64,000 nucleotides of DNA, taken from positions 124,001 to 188,000 of the forward strand of contig OZ251232.1 of the NCBI GenBank assembly GCA_965240325.2, in the 5' to 3' direction. The DNA comes from Rebecca billardiae RCC1528. Taxonomy: Eukaryota; Haptophyta. Numbering within the stretch: the first letter of the stretch is position 1; the number at the start of each line of letters is the position of its first letter. Below are positions 11,273-20,924 of the stretch, in pieces. Below the pieces are notes generated by a model. It did no database searches, was not told where the DNA came from, and was given only the letters and a program-made list of their open reading frames with translations. A program made the translations under genes and the position numbers.

Positions 11273-12690
11273 ATGGCGGCCGCCGTCCGCGCCGATGATG
11301 TGGCCGAGGCTGGCGAGGAGCTGCTGGGCACGCACCCGCTCGGCTCGCGCCGGCTGGTCATCTCGGTGCACCGCACCTTCGCCGAGGTCGACGAGGCCGT
11401 GCCCTTCACCCTCGCCCTGCACAACGACATGTCTCACGAGCTGAGCGCCGGCGGCGGCCATGCTGCCGGGTACGTGCCGCTCTCCGCCGTCGAGCTCTGC
11501 GCGCGCGACGCGCGCGGCGAGGTGGAGATCGAGGCGGTGGGCGCGCGGCCCGGCCGGCCGCACCGCGTGCGCTTCGGACGGCCGAGCCCGGCCGTGCGGC
11601 TGCACGCGCGCGCGGCCGGCGCGCTGAGTTCGGCCAGCCCTCCGCTCACCGTCACGCCGGCGGGCGGCGGCCGCGGCGCGGCGGCCGGCGCGGCGCGCGC
11701 GCCCGCTGGCGCCGATCAGCAGCTATGCTCGCGCACGCTCGAGCTGGGCGGCGGGCTGCCGCCCCTCGAGCTCTACGAGTCGCGCGCGGGCGTGCACACG
11801 CAGCCGTGGGACTGCGGGCTCGCCCTCGCGCTCACGCTCGCGCGCGCGCCGCACCTCGCCGCGGGCGCCGCTGCGCCGCAGCTCGGCGCCGAGGGCGAGG
11901 GCCGCGCCGAGGGCGAGCGGTTGCTACCCCTGCGCGGCGTGCGCGCGCTCGAGCTCGGCGCGGGCACGGGCGCGTGCGCCCTCGCCCTCGCCGCCCTCGG
12001 CGCCCACGTCACCGCCACCGACGCCGAGCCGTCCGCCCTCGAGCTCGTGCGGACAAACGCGCGCGCCAACGGGCTGGGCGCGCGCGTGAGCACGGCTGTG
12101 GTGCGCTGGGGCGAGGACTGCGACGCGCTGCGCGTGCCGTACGACCTGGTGGTGGGCGCCGACGTGGCGTACGCCGAGTGCGCGTTTGCGCCGCTCGTCG
12201 CCACCGTGCGCGCCGTGCTGCTGCGCAGCGCGCCGCGCCGCGCACCCGCCACCGCGCACGCGCCGCCCCTGAGCGCCGCTGCTGACGCGCCGCCCGCCGC
12301 CGACGCCGACGCCGACGCCACCTGCCTGCTGGCCTACAGGCGGCGGTGCGAGGCGCCGAGCGAGGCCCACTTCTTCCACCTGCTCGCCCGCGCCCTGCAC
12401 GTGCAGGAGCTGCCCAGAGGCGCGCTCGGCTACGGCTGCCGCCTCTTCCGGCTGCGCGCGCGCGCGCGCGCGCGCGCGCCGCGCGGGGCGGCGGCGCGGG
12501 CGGTGCGGCCGACGCGAGTGCCGGCTGCCGCTACTGCGACTGGCTGTGCGCCGATCACGCGCGGCGCTTCGTGCGCGAGCGCGCGGCGGCGGAGGGCGCG
12601 GCGGGGGCGGGCGAGGGCGGCGATGGCGGTGCGGGCCACGGCGGCGCGTGGAGCCCCGCGCTGAGCGGCCTCCTCACCCTCGACTCTTGA
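11273..12690 (+). CDS. METTL21/EEF2KMT-type protein (lysine) methyltransferase, apparent frameshift near the 3' end
   Basis: From the ATG at 11273 (MAAAVRADDVAEAGEELLG) the frame runs to a TGA at 12662-12664. Residues about 160-180 carry ESRAGVHTQPWDCGLALA, and further on are the SAM-binding motif LELGAGTGACALALAALGAHVTATD and the motif VVGADVAYAE. This is the seven-beta-strand Methyltransf_16 layout of METTL21/EEF2KMT/CAMKMT enzymes, which methylate lysines of chaperones, elongation factors or calmodulin. After the (GC)13 run at 12454-12479 the frame degenerates into Arg-rich sequence. Another frame there reads ASAGCRYCDWLCADHARRF and ends LSGLLTLDS at 12690, which looks like the true C-terminus. 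A slip or misassembly in the dinucleotide run is the simplest explanation. The target protein is unknown. Confidence 0.8.
12454..12479. repeat. (GC)13 dinucleotide run inside the methyltransferase gene
   Basis: Twenty-six alternating G/C bases fall exactly where the coding frame changes. Length variation here would shift the frame. Confidence 0.85.
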
Positions 12691-13205
12691 CTCAGGTCTG
12701 CCTGGCTGGCCTCTGTGGGACGAGCAGCACCGACGATGCCACGTGCCGATCATCACCGCCGGCCGCCGCCACGCGGTGGCACGGGCCGCTCGCATGGTGG
12801 CAGTCTCGCGGCCGCCTACAACGACTGCTCACGGAACCGAGGCACCGTCGAACGCCTTGCCTTCATAATTGATGGCCAGCACGCGACGCTTGGCGCGCGC
12901 GAGACGGATCGAACTCGCCACTCGGGCTGCGCACGCGCCTCACGTCCGACGTCGTCCACAGCATGCGCCGTCTTGGCTAGAGAGCGCAAGGCCGCGCCGC
13001 ATAACCGATTTATTATTATTCGCGGACTTCCGCGACCGCGCCGTCGGACCGTCGTCGCACACTTTGTCACTCTTACTCTTAGAGTTAGACTTGAGGGCAG
13101 TTGAGGACGCCGTGCGGGCCCAGAATAATATATATAATAATATAATAATAATAATACTATATATATATGTAAGAAGAATATGCATATATATATATATGTA
13201 GATGT

Positions 13206-13282
<77 letters not shown>

Positions 13283-13289
13283 GATAGAT

Positions 13290-13388
<99 letters not shown>

Positions 13389-13429
13389 CGGACTACAATG
13401 GCGGGGCTAATGGCTGCCACCGCACAAAT

Positions 13430-13503
<74 letters not shown>

Positions 13504-13798
13504 CATATCATCCATATGCTCACTCTGCTGATGACATGTATAAACGCTCGATGATCATGATATGCTGCTGTGACTCGGACTCCTACTACTGTAAGTCTGA
13601 GTCACATCAGTACTCACGGTTGTATATAATACCGTGGCGACCGGTCACCGGTAGCTAAGGGCCGAGTGATGTATGTACTACTACGCGGTACTACTGCTAG
13701 GTGAGTCATAAGGACACTATAAGGTCGCATGCATGGCCCGCGGTAATTAATCGGATGACGACGACGCAGACGGATGCTCGATGCGCAGCGTGCTATAA

Positions 13799-13866
<68 letters not shown>

Positions 13867-14085
13867 TAATAGCATGATGCCGCGCCGACACATATCATCC
13901 TCACCAATAATCACTACTCGACGACGACATCATCATCGTCATTAATATAGTCGATCTCTCCGTACGCTACTCGCTAGCTCGATCTCTCTGATCGACTATT
14001 CGAGTCTACTCTCTTCGGAGCCGTCTGAGTGAGACTGTCTCGCCTGAGCCGCTCTCGTCTACTAGTCTCTCTAGTCTCTCTCTGC
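12691..14085. repeat. Microsatellite-rich intergenic region
   Basis: No gene was found. In order: a GC-rich 3' flank; AT-rich sequence from 13120; an (AG)n run at 13206-13280 with two interruptions; a (GATA)n run at 13281-13388; a (TA)n run at about 13433-13507; a second (TA)n run at 13803-13864; then CTCT/CGAT-rich simple sequence. Apparent peptides such as repeated SIYL are products of the repeats. Confidence 0.85.
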
Positions 14086-14832
14086 TAGATCATCAGGCAT
14101 CGTCATCGGCATCGATCGCGACATGATATATATACTTGTACGCCGATCAGTATACGCGCGTCTATCAGGGCTGCCAGTCAATTGAGATACACCGCTGTCA
14201 GGCGTCAGCTGGCTGCGCCGGAGAAGTGACCAAAGGCTCGTCCGGCCCGACCGCGACCGCTCTCCGGAGGACAACGACTACGACAGGTCAGGCCCGCGTC
14301 GAATAATACGAACAGGTTGTTTCCAGCCGATATAATAACCATTCAGACGGGCATTGCCGGGTTGCACCCGGCAATGCTGCATTCACCCCGGTCCTACCGG
14401 AATGCAGGGCTCGCCCCACTGGCCGCTCCAAGTAGTGCCGCGCCCGCACTGCGGCCACTTCATCGTCATCAACTATATTGTATTCAGCATCGATCTAGAT
14501 CATCAGGCATCGTCATCGGCATCGATCGCGACATGATATATACTTGTACGCCGATCAGTATACGCGCGTGTATCAGGGCTGCCAGTCAATTGAGATACAC
14601 CGCTGTCAGGCGTCAGCTGCTGGCTGCCGGAGAAGTGACCAAAGGCTCGTCCGGCCCGACCGCGACCGCTCTCCGGAGGACAACGACTACGACAGGTCAG
14701 GCCCGCGTCGAATAATACGAACAGGTTGTTTCCAGCCGATATAATAACCATTCAGACGGGCATTGCCGGGTTGCACCCGGCAATGCTGCATTCACCCCGG
14801 TCCTACCGGAATGCAGGGCTCGCCCCGCTGGC
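14086..14832. repeat. About 340-bp direct duplication (period 410 bp) with hairpins
   Basis: Sequence from TAGATCATCAGGCATCG to GGGCTCGCCCC is present at 14086-14420 and again at 14496-14830 with few changes, such as one TA unit and a CTG. Each copy contains two strong hairpins: GCATTGCCGGGT with ACCCGGCAATGC around a TGC loop, and TGCATTC with GAATGCA around a CCGG-rich core. The material between the copies (14421-14470) is part of an inverted repeat with 15234-15304. Confidence 0.88.
14399..14470. repeat. Inverted repeat arm (partner 15234-15304)
   Basis: About 70 bp, including TGGCCGCTCCAAGTAGTGCC and CACTGCGGCCACTTCATCG, is found as its reverse complement at 15234-15304. The two arms enclose the second duplicated block and the (GA)n run, an arrangement expected of a palindromic element or an inversion junction. 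Confidence 0.85.
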
Positions 14833-14994
14833 GGACCGACGATGTGCTAGTGACCGGCACCTGCCACTGGCTCCTGCCCGACAGCGATATCTGCAGCAGC
14901 CTCAGTGGAATTGGGGGCTGGCCAGGGTAGGGCTCAGGGAGGCTTCGGCCGCCGGCCAGTCTGATCACCCGGAACTCCCGTGATAAAGGGGAAT

Positions 14995-15172
<178 letters not shown>

Positions 15173-15233
15173 TCGTCCTGCATGAATAATATATCATCAT
15201 TATTGACGATCGATGCTGAATAAAATATATTTG

Positions 15234-15304
15234 ACGACGATGAAGTGGCCGCAGTGCGGGCGCGGCACTACTTGGAGCGGCCAGCGGGGCGAGCCCTGCA
15301 TTCC
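15234..15304. repeat. Inverted repeat arm (partner 14399-14470)
   Basis: Reverse complement of the segment at 14399-14470, running from GATGAAGTGGCCGCAGTGCG to GAGCCCTGCATTCC. Confidence 0.85.
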
Positions 15305-15414
15305 GGTCCGCCGGCAGAAAGACCAGACTTTGCGCCCAGTTTTGACCAAAACGATGGGTTTTTAACTCCGCGCAATCTGGGTAACCTGACAGTTATAGTG
15401 GCTCGGCCCTTTAT

Positions 15415-15925
15415 GGTACTGCATCCGATGGTCATGGTATGGTACTGCTGTGTGCATGGTATGGTAATGCCGCATGGCTGTATGGTATGAGTACTGCTGC
15501 GCGCATGGTATGGTACTGCATGGTACTGTATACAATACATATGGTATGGTACTGCTGCTGTGTGCATGGTATGGTACTGCATGATATGGTATATTGCATG
15601 ATGGTACTGTATGGTATGCGGGTTCTGCTGTGCGCATGGTACGTACGGTGACCTAATGCGGTTCTGCAGTGCACATGGCATGGTACGCTGCACGGTACTG
15701 TATGGTATGGTAATGCTGTGCGCATGGTACGTATGGTGCTGCTGCGCGCATGGTATGGTACTGCATGGTACTGTATGGTATCGGGTACTGCTGTGCGCAT
15801 GGTATGGTACTGCATCATGGCATGATGGTACTGCTGTGCGCATGGTATGGTACTGCATCATGGTATGGTACTGCTGTGCGCATGGTATGGTACTGCATGG
15901 TATGGTACTGCATGATGGTACTATG
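15415..15925. repeat. Irregular tandem array of TGGTATGGTACTGC
   Basis: The motif (GCGCA)TGGTATGGTACTGC is repeated with small variations for about 510 bp (for example CTGCTGTGCGCATGG, TGGTACTGCATCATGG). The array keeps several frames open on both strands, giving His/Thr/Tyr-rich and Val/Trp/Tyr/Cys-rich peptides. I regard these as repeat artefacts. Confidence 0.9.
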
Positions 15926-16354
15926 TTGGATGGCGTTAATCACACCGCCTTAACCAAGTGTGCACGTTAAATCATAGTACTGAATTGTATACGTTTGCTG
16001 AGCTGTACGTACGCTGAGCTGCTGCCCAAGGTGTCATATCCAATATATCCAGTTTAATGATGTCGTAGTTGGAGAAGCCCTGTATGAAATGTCGTTCTGG
16101 ACTGCTAATAAGTACTGATGCCGATAAATGTAGTCCCATATCGGCGCGCGGGGGCGTGACCCAAATAATAATAAGTGAATCGCCGGGTCACTGAGGTGCA
16201 TGAGAATGATATTGAGAAGACGACGATCAAGAGTTGGGTAACCATATGCGGTTTCATTGGTTTCAAGAGTTGGCGGTGCCATTCGTCCACCTGACACTTT
16301 GACCGATGATCATGATCGCGACGATTCTCGTCCTGATGATGTAGTTTTATAATT
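15926..16354. other. Intergenic, no gene seen
   Basis: AT-rich sequence between the TGGTATGG array and the LTR element. A short block, TTAATCACACCGCCTTAACC (15938-15957), has a relative at about 25745. A 60-residue minus-strand open frame near 16034-16297 (containing LLNIILMHLSDPAIHLLLFG) has no recognised family. Confidence 0.4.
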
Positions 16355-16359
16355 ATTAT

Positions 16360-16676
16360 TGTCAGGGAACGCGTCTTGAGCTTGACGGTCGAGTCGCGGT
16401 CGACGAGCTTCGGCTCTTGTTTTCGGTGGTGCGGAGCACAACGTGTTTGTGCTGCGCTCGGCTCATGTTTCGTTCACTTCAGAATATCATCTGGAATGCT
16501 TCGAGATGCCGCCGCAGCCATGCTGTCCTGCTGTATTTTAGGATGAGGTTCAGGTTGATTTTGGAGGATTTTGTGCGAGCGCCGCCGCAGCGGTCGCGCC
16601 GCCACTGTGTGACTGCGAGTAAAATGTTGGATTGGAAATTGGCGGAAATCACTGTAGATTGGCGATTCCTTTGACA
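16360..16676 (-). repeat. 3' long terminal repeat
   Basis: The 317-bp LTR copy at the downstream end of the minus-oriented element; TG...CA ends, with the polypurine tract adjoining at 16677-16690. Confidence 0.92.
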
Positions 16677-16690
16677 CCCCCCCTCAATCC
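16677..16690 (-). other. Polypurine tract of the LTR element
   Basis: Minus-strand GGATTGAGGGGGGG directly before the 3' LTR, the usual primer site for plus-strand DNA synthesis in retrotransposons. It fixes the element's orientation. Confidence 0.8.
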
Positions 16691-16943
16691 AATATGCGCT
16701 CGTCTGTGAGGACTAAGCTTGGATTATGAGTGATTTTGGGCGCTTGGTATTGTTTGTGCATCTGTGTGCATGAGTGAATTGGAGTCAGTAATGGTTGCCA
16801 ATGCCAGGATACGGGTCATGTGCTGGGACTTCCGTGTGACGGTTTTGGGTAACCCGAGTCAGTCCTGGGCTTATTTGCACCATGTGTTCACTCTTTGGCC
16901 TTGATCTTGGACCTTGTTATTGGGCTATGCCCTGCCTTGATAG

Positions 16944-18548
16944 TTAATCATAGGCATCCGGAGCAGGAATATCCAGGAAATGGATACGCTCCTTGGGAAA
17001 CTTGTTGGCTCCCTTGTTTTTGCCTTTGTTGTAATTGTTGGCCTTGGGGCGTAGCTCTGGGTGGAGCCTCCAACACTGCTGGGCAGTATGGTTCTTGAGA
17101 CCACAGTGAGTGCACCGTTTGCCGGTGTCCGAGTTATTCGGCCCGCTCTCGCCATTGGCTGGAGCCTTTTGGGCCTGAGCGGCGAAGACTTCGGCGCCCT
17201 CAAAGTCACCGCGTCGCCGCGTGCCTTGCTGATAATCAGCATTTTGGCGTATCTTGGAATAGTTTTCGGTCTCTCTCCCCTTGGTATTGTTCTGATGGAG
17301 TAGCTTCATTGAGCCGTGCCGTTTGTAGGCATCTTCCATCTGGGCCATTATCTGGTCAGTGTTATCCACACATTGCTCGGGCGTGAGCGCTCCGAAGTGC
17401 GAGATAACTGACTCGTAGACTTGGGGATGGTCGTGCATGCTGTTATACAGCTTGAAGACCAACATCGTAGCATCGTCCAGATTCCCATATCGAGATGAGC
17501 GGACTTGCTCGACGGATTTCTTGATAATGTCCGATGCGCCAATGGGCGACACCTTTGTGGGGTATAACTTCAGGAATTCATCCCTGAGTTCGGACATAGT
17601 TGTGATCTTGAGCTCGCGCTCGAATATCTGTAGCAGCAGCGCCAGATCCAAGTAGTTCTTGGTCGGGTCGCTGATGTGCAGCTTCGATTCCAGATAGGCG
17701 AATAACTGAGGCTCGATAGAGTCCTTCAGCTGCTTGAATATCGCTGCCGCAGATCGATCGTAGACCGATCCGATCTTGTTGGCGTCAGCGTTGTCAGCCT
17801 TGTATGGATCGATTTTGGCTGCGTCTTTCACCCATTTGTCTTTGGCAATGAGTTGAAAGCCGGATAGCTTGCTATCCTTGGGCTCCATTATGTCAGGTGT
17901 GACATCTGAGGATTTGCCCTTGTAGTAGGTGCTCACTTCTGCGAGTGCATCCCGTATCGCGCTGTGTACCGCGCGCTTGGATTTCAGAGCCGACTGTGTC
18001 AGCTTGTGTGTGGCGGGTGTATCCACTCCTGCCGAGGATTCGCGTGGCATGAACACACGTTCCTTCTTGTTTGGATTAGAGTCTGTGACTCCTCCTTCGA
18101 TGACTATCCAGTCACGTTTCTTCGACTCAAGTGCATTGGTCGATATGTCGCGCGCGCTCTGTGGCGATTCGCGCTCTACCTTCGAGCGAGGAGTGACCCT
18201 CGTCGAGGCGGTGGTGCCTTCTTTGGGCTTCTTCACGCTCGTTCTGTCCTGCGGTGATGCATGTGCATCCGCGGCAGCTTCGGCGGAATACTCTTCCTTG
18301 CAAGAGTGTGGCGTTGTGATGGCTGACGCAGCAGATGCATGCGCATGCGCGTCGCGCTCGCCAACTTCAACTTGGTTTTGCTGCGGCTTTGCCGTCAAGC
18401 AGGTGTATGATGCCCCCCTTGCATCGTATGCGCTTCCTACGTTCGACGCGAGTCGATACGTGCCAGACGAGGACTCTGCCGTCTCTGCGGCGGTCATCTC
18501 GCGGCTGCTTGTGTCGCTCGTGGCGAGCAGCTCGGCTTCGGAAGCCAT
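16944..18548 (-). CDS. Retrotransposon Gag polyprotein with one zinc knuckle
   Basis: 534 residues, from MASEAELLATSDTSSREMTAAE to the stop at 16944. Residues 1-210 are Ser/Thr/Glu-rich and probably disordered. About 215-430 is a helical, capsid-like region (AAIFKQLKDSIEPQLFAYLESKL, FKLYNSMHDHPQVYESVISHFGALT). A single CCHC knuckle, CTHCGLKNHTAQQC (CX2CX4HX4C), lies near residue 490, and a short basic tail ends in HFLDIPAPDAYD. There is no protease motif after the knuckle, unlike full Copia or Gypsy polyproteins. Codon use is much less GC-biased than in the host genes, as expected for a mobile element. Confidence 0.9.
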   Translation of the reverse strand: MASEAELLATSDTSSREMTAAETAESSSGTYRLASNVGSAYDARGASYTCLTAKPQQNQVEVGERDAHAHASAASAITTPHSCKEEYSAEAAADAHASPQDRTSVKKPKEGTTASTRVTPRSKVERESPQSARDISTNALESKKRDWIVIEGGVTDSNPNKKERVFMPRESSAGVDTPATHKLTQSALKSKRAVHSAIRDALAEVSTYYKGKSSDVTPDIMEPKDSKLSGFQLIAKDKWVKDAAKIDPYKADNADANKIGSVYDRSAAAIFKQLKDSIEPQLFAYLESKLHISDPTKNYLDLALLLQIFERELKITTMSELRDEFLKLYPTKVSPIGASDIIKKSVEQVRSSRYGNLDDATMLVFKLYNSMHDHPQVYESVISHFGALTPEQCVDNTDQIMAQMEDAYKRHGSMKLLHQNNTKGRETENYSKIRQNADYQQGTRRRGDFEGAEVFAAQAQKAPANGESGPNNSDTGKRCTHCGLKNHTAQQCWRLHPELRPKANNYNKGKNKGANKFPKERIHFLDIPAPDAYD

Positions 18549-20405
18549 CGTGAGGCTTGTAGTTTTGGGGTAAACGTATTTGTTTGGGTCAGGCGCATCA
18601 ACAATAAATGCGGCCGCTGACTTAATGCTTCAGCTCGCTGTGACAGAGTCACGCGTCGTAGCATCTTGGAGCATAGTTTGCTCTGCCAGACCATACAGGT
18701 CGTTTGAGTCGCACTCATCGGTGCTAATGTCATCGTTCGATCGGTCAGACTCAGACACAAGTGTCGTGCGCGCGAGGCTGCAGACTGACTGCGGTCACGA
18801 CCACGCTGTCAATAATAAGTGACACTGTCATTGGCGGCGGCCAGAAGGCCAGCACGCCGAGCAGCGTCGGCAGGCTCGAGGGCCTCGACGGTCGAAGCGG
18901 CATCAGCGGCAGCAGCGTCGAGCGCTACATCTGCCCCGGAACGCTCGGTGACCTCGGACCCGTTGCACGCGTGAGCGCCGAAAAAACGACACTTTGGCAG
19001 TGATAGTCATCAGCACCGTCGCCGCATCGTGGGCATGCCGCTGCCGCCGCCGGCGGCGGCAGCGGGAGCGTGGCAGCAGATCTACCACCTTCCGCGTTAC
19101 GCGCTGCGTCGTGCGCGCCAGGTGGCAGGTTTCCCAGGTCCGCCGCGCGGAAGGCAGCGTGAGCGGTCGGCGAGCGCACGGAGATGAGAAGTAAGCGCGC
19201 ATCGTGAGAGCTTCAGCAGCTTGCCCACGCGCTTCACGAAGGCGGTGTGGTTGCGTGCGCACGCCTTCTGTACCCGTACCCGCGATCAAAGCGTGAGCCA
19301 CTCCCTAGGTCTTGCCTGCGCATCGCGGGCCGCGCCTCGTCTCCTGAATCCTCGTTCACGAGGACAGCACGTGTATCCGTGTACGCGCTCGCGGCCGATG
19401 GCGGCTCCCCGCGTCGAGAGCCGTTTGGCTGGAGCCGCATCCAAGGGCATGTATCCTCACGGCCCCACCCGATGCTGACGCTGAGGTGGCGTGCTTGCCG
19501 AAGGTAGCCGCATTGGCTGATCTCTCTGCCTTTGGGCAACCCTTTGCAACCGCGCCGGCTCACGCTGCCAGCGCGCGCGCGGCGTGGCTTCGTGGTGGAC
19601 ACCTGCCCTGGGTTTTGTCGTTCGTTCTCAGCGACGGTTGGGTCGATTGACATGCGGATTGGATTGGTGCATTGCGAATCGGCTTCGCAATGCACCATTG
19701 CGCTCGGATCGGCGCGGACGTCAGCCATGCGGCAGCGCGAGCGACAAAACCGCGAGATTTCATACGCTTGTCGTTTTTTCATACGCTCACGGTTACTCAC
19801 CCGTGCAACGGGTCCTCGTTCGATGACTCGGAGGCAGCAAGGCACTCCTTGAGCTGCGGGCACGCGGCCACGCGCTGTTCCGCGCTTGCGGGCGCAAAGT
19901 CCCGGGCGGTAGTTGTTGAGATCCCCTGCGCAACGACGTGCGTGCGGATGGAGTGGCGCGATGGCGGGGGATGCGAGCGGTAACGCTCCTCCTCACCGCG
20001 CTGTGCGCGAACCTCCTCCTCAAGGTGATCCTTGATTGACTCGGCATGAAGCCGGTCGATGCGCGGTGCAATCGCACTCGACGCGTGGCTGCCTGAATTC
20101 AGGTCAGCGGTGTTGCCAGGCCCGTAGGCGCTGGAGATGGGCTTGCGGAGAAGCGTGAGCTTCTCGCCTTGCCGGTTCTTCTCAGCCTGCATGCCTCTCA
20201 GGGCAGCGGCGAGGTAGTCTGGCGTGCGCTTGCGCGCAACCGCCGATGTCCGCCGATGAGCCGCGCGGCATTGCCGCGCGCTCGGCCACGCCTGGCTTCA
20301 ACCCAATGAGGGGAGCAACTGGGGCGGGCTGATGGCCGTTCACGTCCTTGCCGCTGTTCTCGTCGTCTCCGTCCTTGCCCAAGTTCTCCCAGCACCGTGC
20401 TAGCA
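18549..20405 (-). other. Long untranslated leader of the LTR element, with inverted repeats
   Basis: 1.86 kb between the 5' LTR and gag with no recognisable pol domain on either strand. It holds a perfect hairpin at 19665-19697 (14-bp arms TGGTGCATTGCGAA). It also holds an inverted pair around GACCCGTTGCACG at about 18955-18998 and 19766-19818. A primer-binding site should start at 20405 on the minus strand (TGCTAGCACGGTGCTGG); I could not match it to a tRNA by eye. Confidence 0.6.
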
Positions 20406-20724
20406 TGTCAGGGAACGCGTCTTGAGCTTGACGGTCGAGTCGCGGTCGACGCGAGCTTCGGCTCTTGTTTTCGGTGCGGAGCACAACGTGTTTGTGCTGC
20501 GCTCGGCTCATGTTTCGTTCACTTCAGAATATCATCTGGAATGCTTCGAGATGCCGCCGCAGCCATGCTGTCCTGCTGTATTTTAGGATGAGGTTCAGGT
20601 TGATTTTGGAGGATTTTGTGCGTCTGCGAGCGCCGCCGCAGCGGTCGCGCCGCCACTGTGTGACTGCGAGTAAAATGTTGGATTGGAAATTGGAAATCAC
20701 TGTAGATTGGCGATTCCTTTGACA
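20406..20724 (-). repeat. 5' long terminal repeat
   Basis: The 319-bp LTR copy at the upstream end of the minus-oriented element. It is nearly identical to 16360-16676, with small indels such as GCG near the start and GTCT near the middle. Confidence 0.92.
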
Positions 20725-20924
20725 ATTATTGTACTGCGTGCTATATATACTATAATAATAACATAATTCTGCGTCATATGATGTGTGTGTATATATGATA
20801 TATATATATATCATATATATTACGATAGGCTGATGATGACGATGGAAACGTCGCCCTCCTACTACTAGCGCTACGACTGCGCTGCAGCCGTCGTCGCGGC
20901 TCGGCTCAGGCTCCATGTCCATGA

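Larger units (their letters stand above)
16360..20724 (-). mobile_element. LTR retrotransposon, gag-only (non-autonomous), nearly intact
   Basis: Two direct repeats of 317 and 319 bp (16360-16676 and 20406-20724) begin TGTCAGGGAACG and end CTTTGACA. They differ by only a few short indels. The 5-bp flanks are identical (ATTAT at 16355-16359 and 20725-20729), a target-site duplication marking one insertion. A polypurine tract (GGATTGAGGGGGGG on the minus strand) touches the LTR at 16676. The gag frame is also on the minus strand, so the element reads right to left. Between gag and the left LTR there is no room for protease, integrase, reverse transcriptase or RNase H, and none is seen elsewhere. 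It must therefore be mobilised in trans by a relative. Confidence 0.92.

Noticed and set aside
8642-12664. A 1,340-codon plus-strand open frame
   Set aside because: Only the last 463 codons (from 11273) carry methyltransferase motifs; the rest is the complement of the GMP synthetase exons and introns.
20406-20724. LTR-internal small ORF (MFSVRSTTCLCCARLMFRS) as a gene
   Set aside because: It lies wholly within the LTR, and indels between the two copies disrupt the frame in different places.
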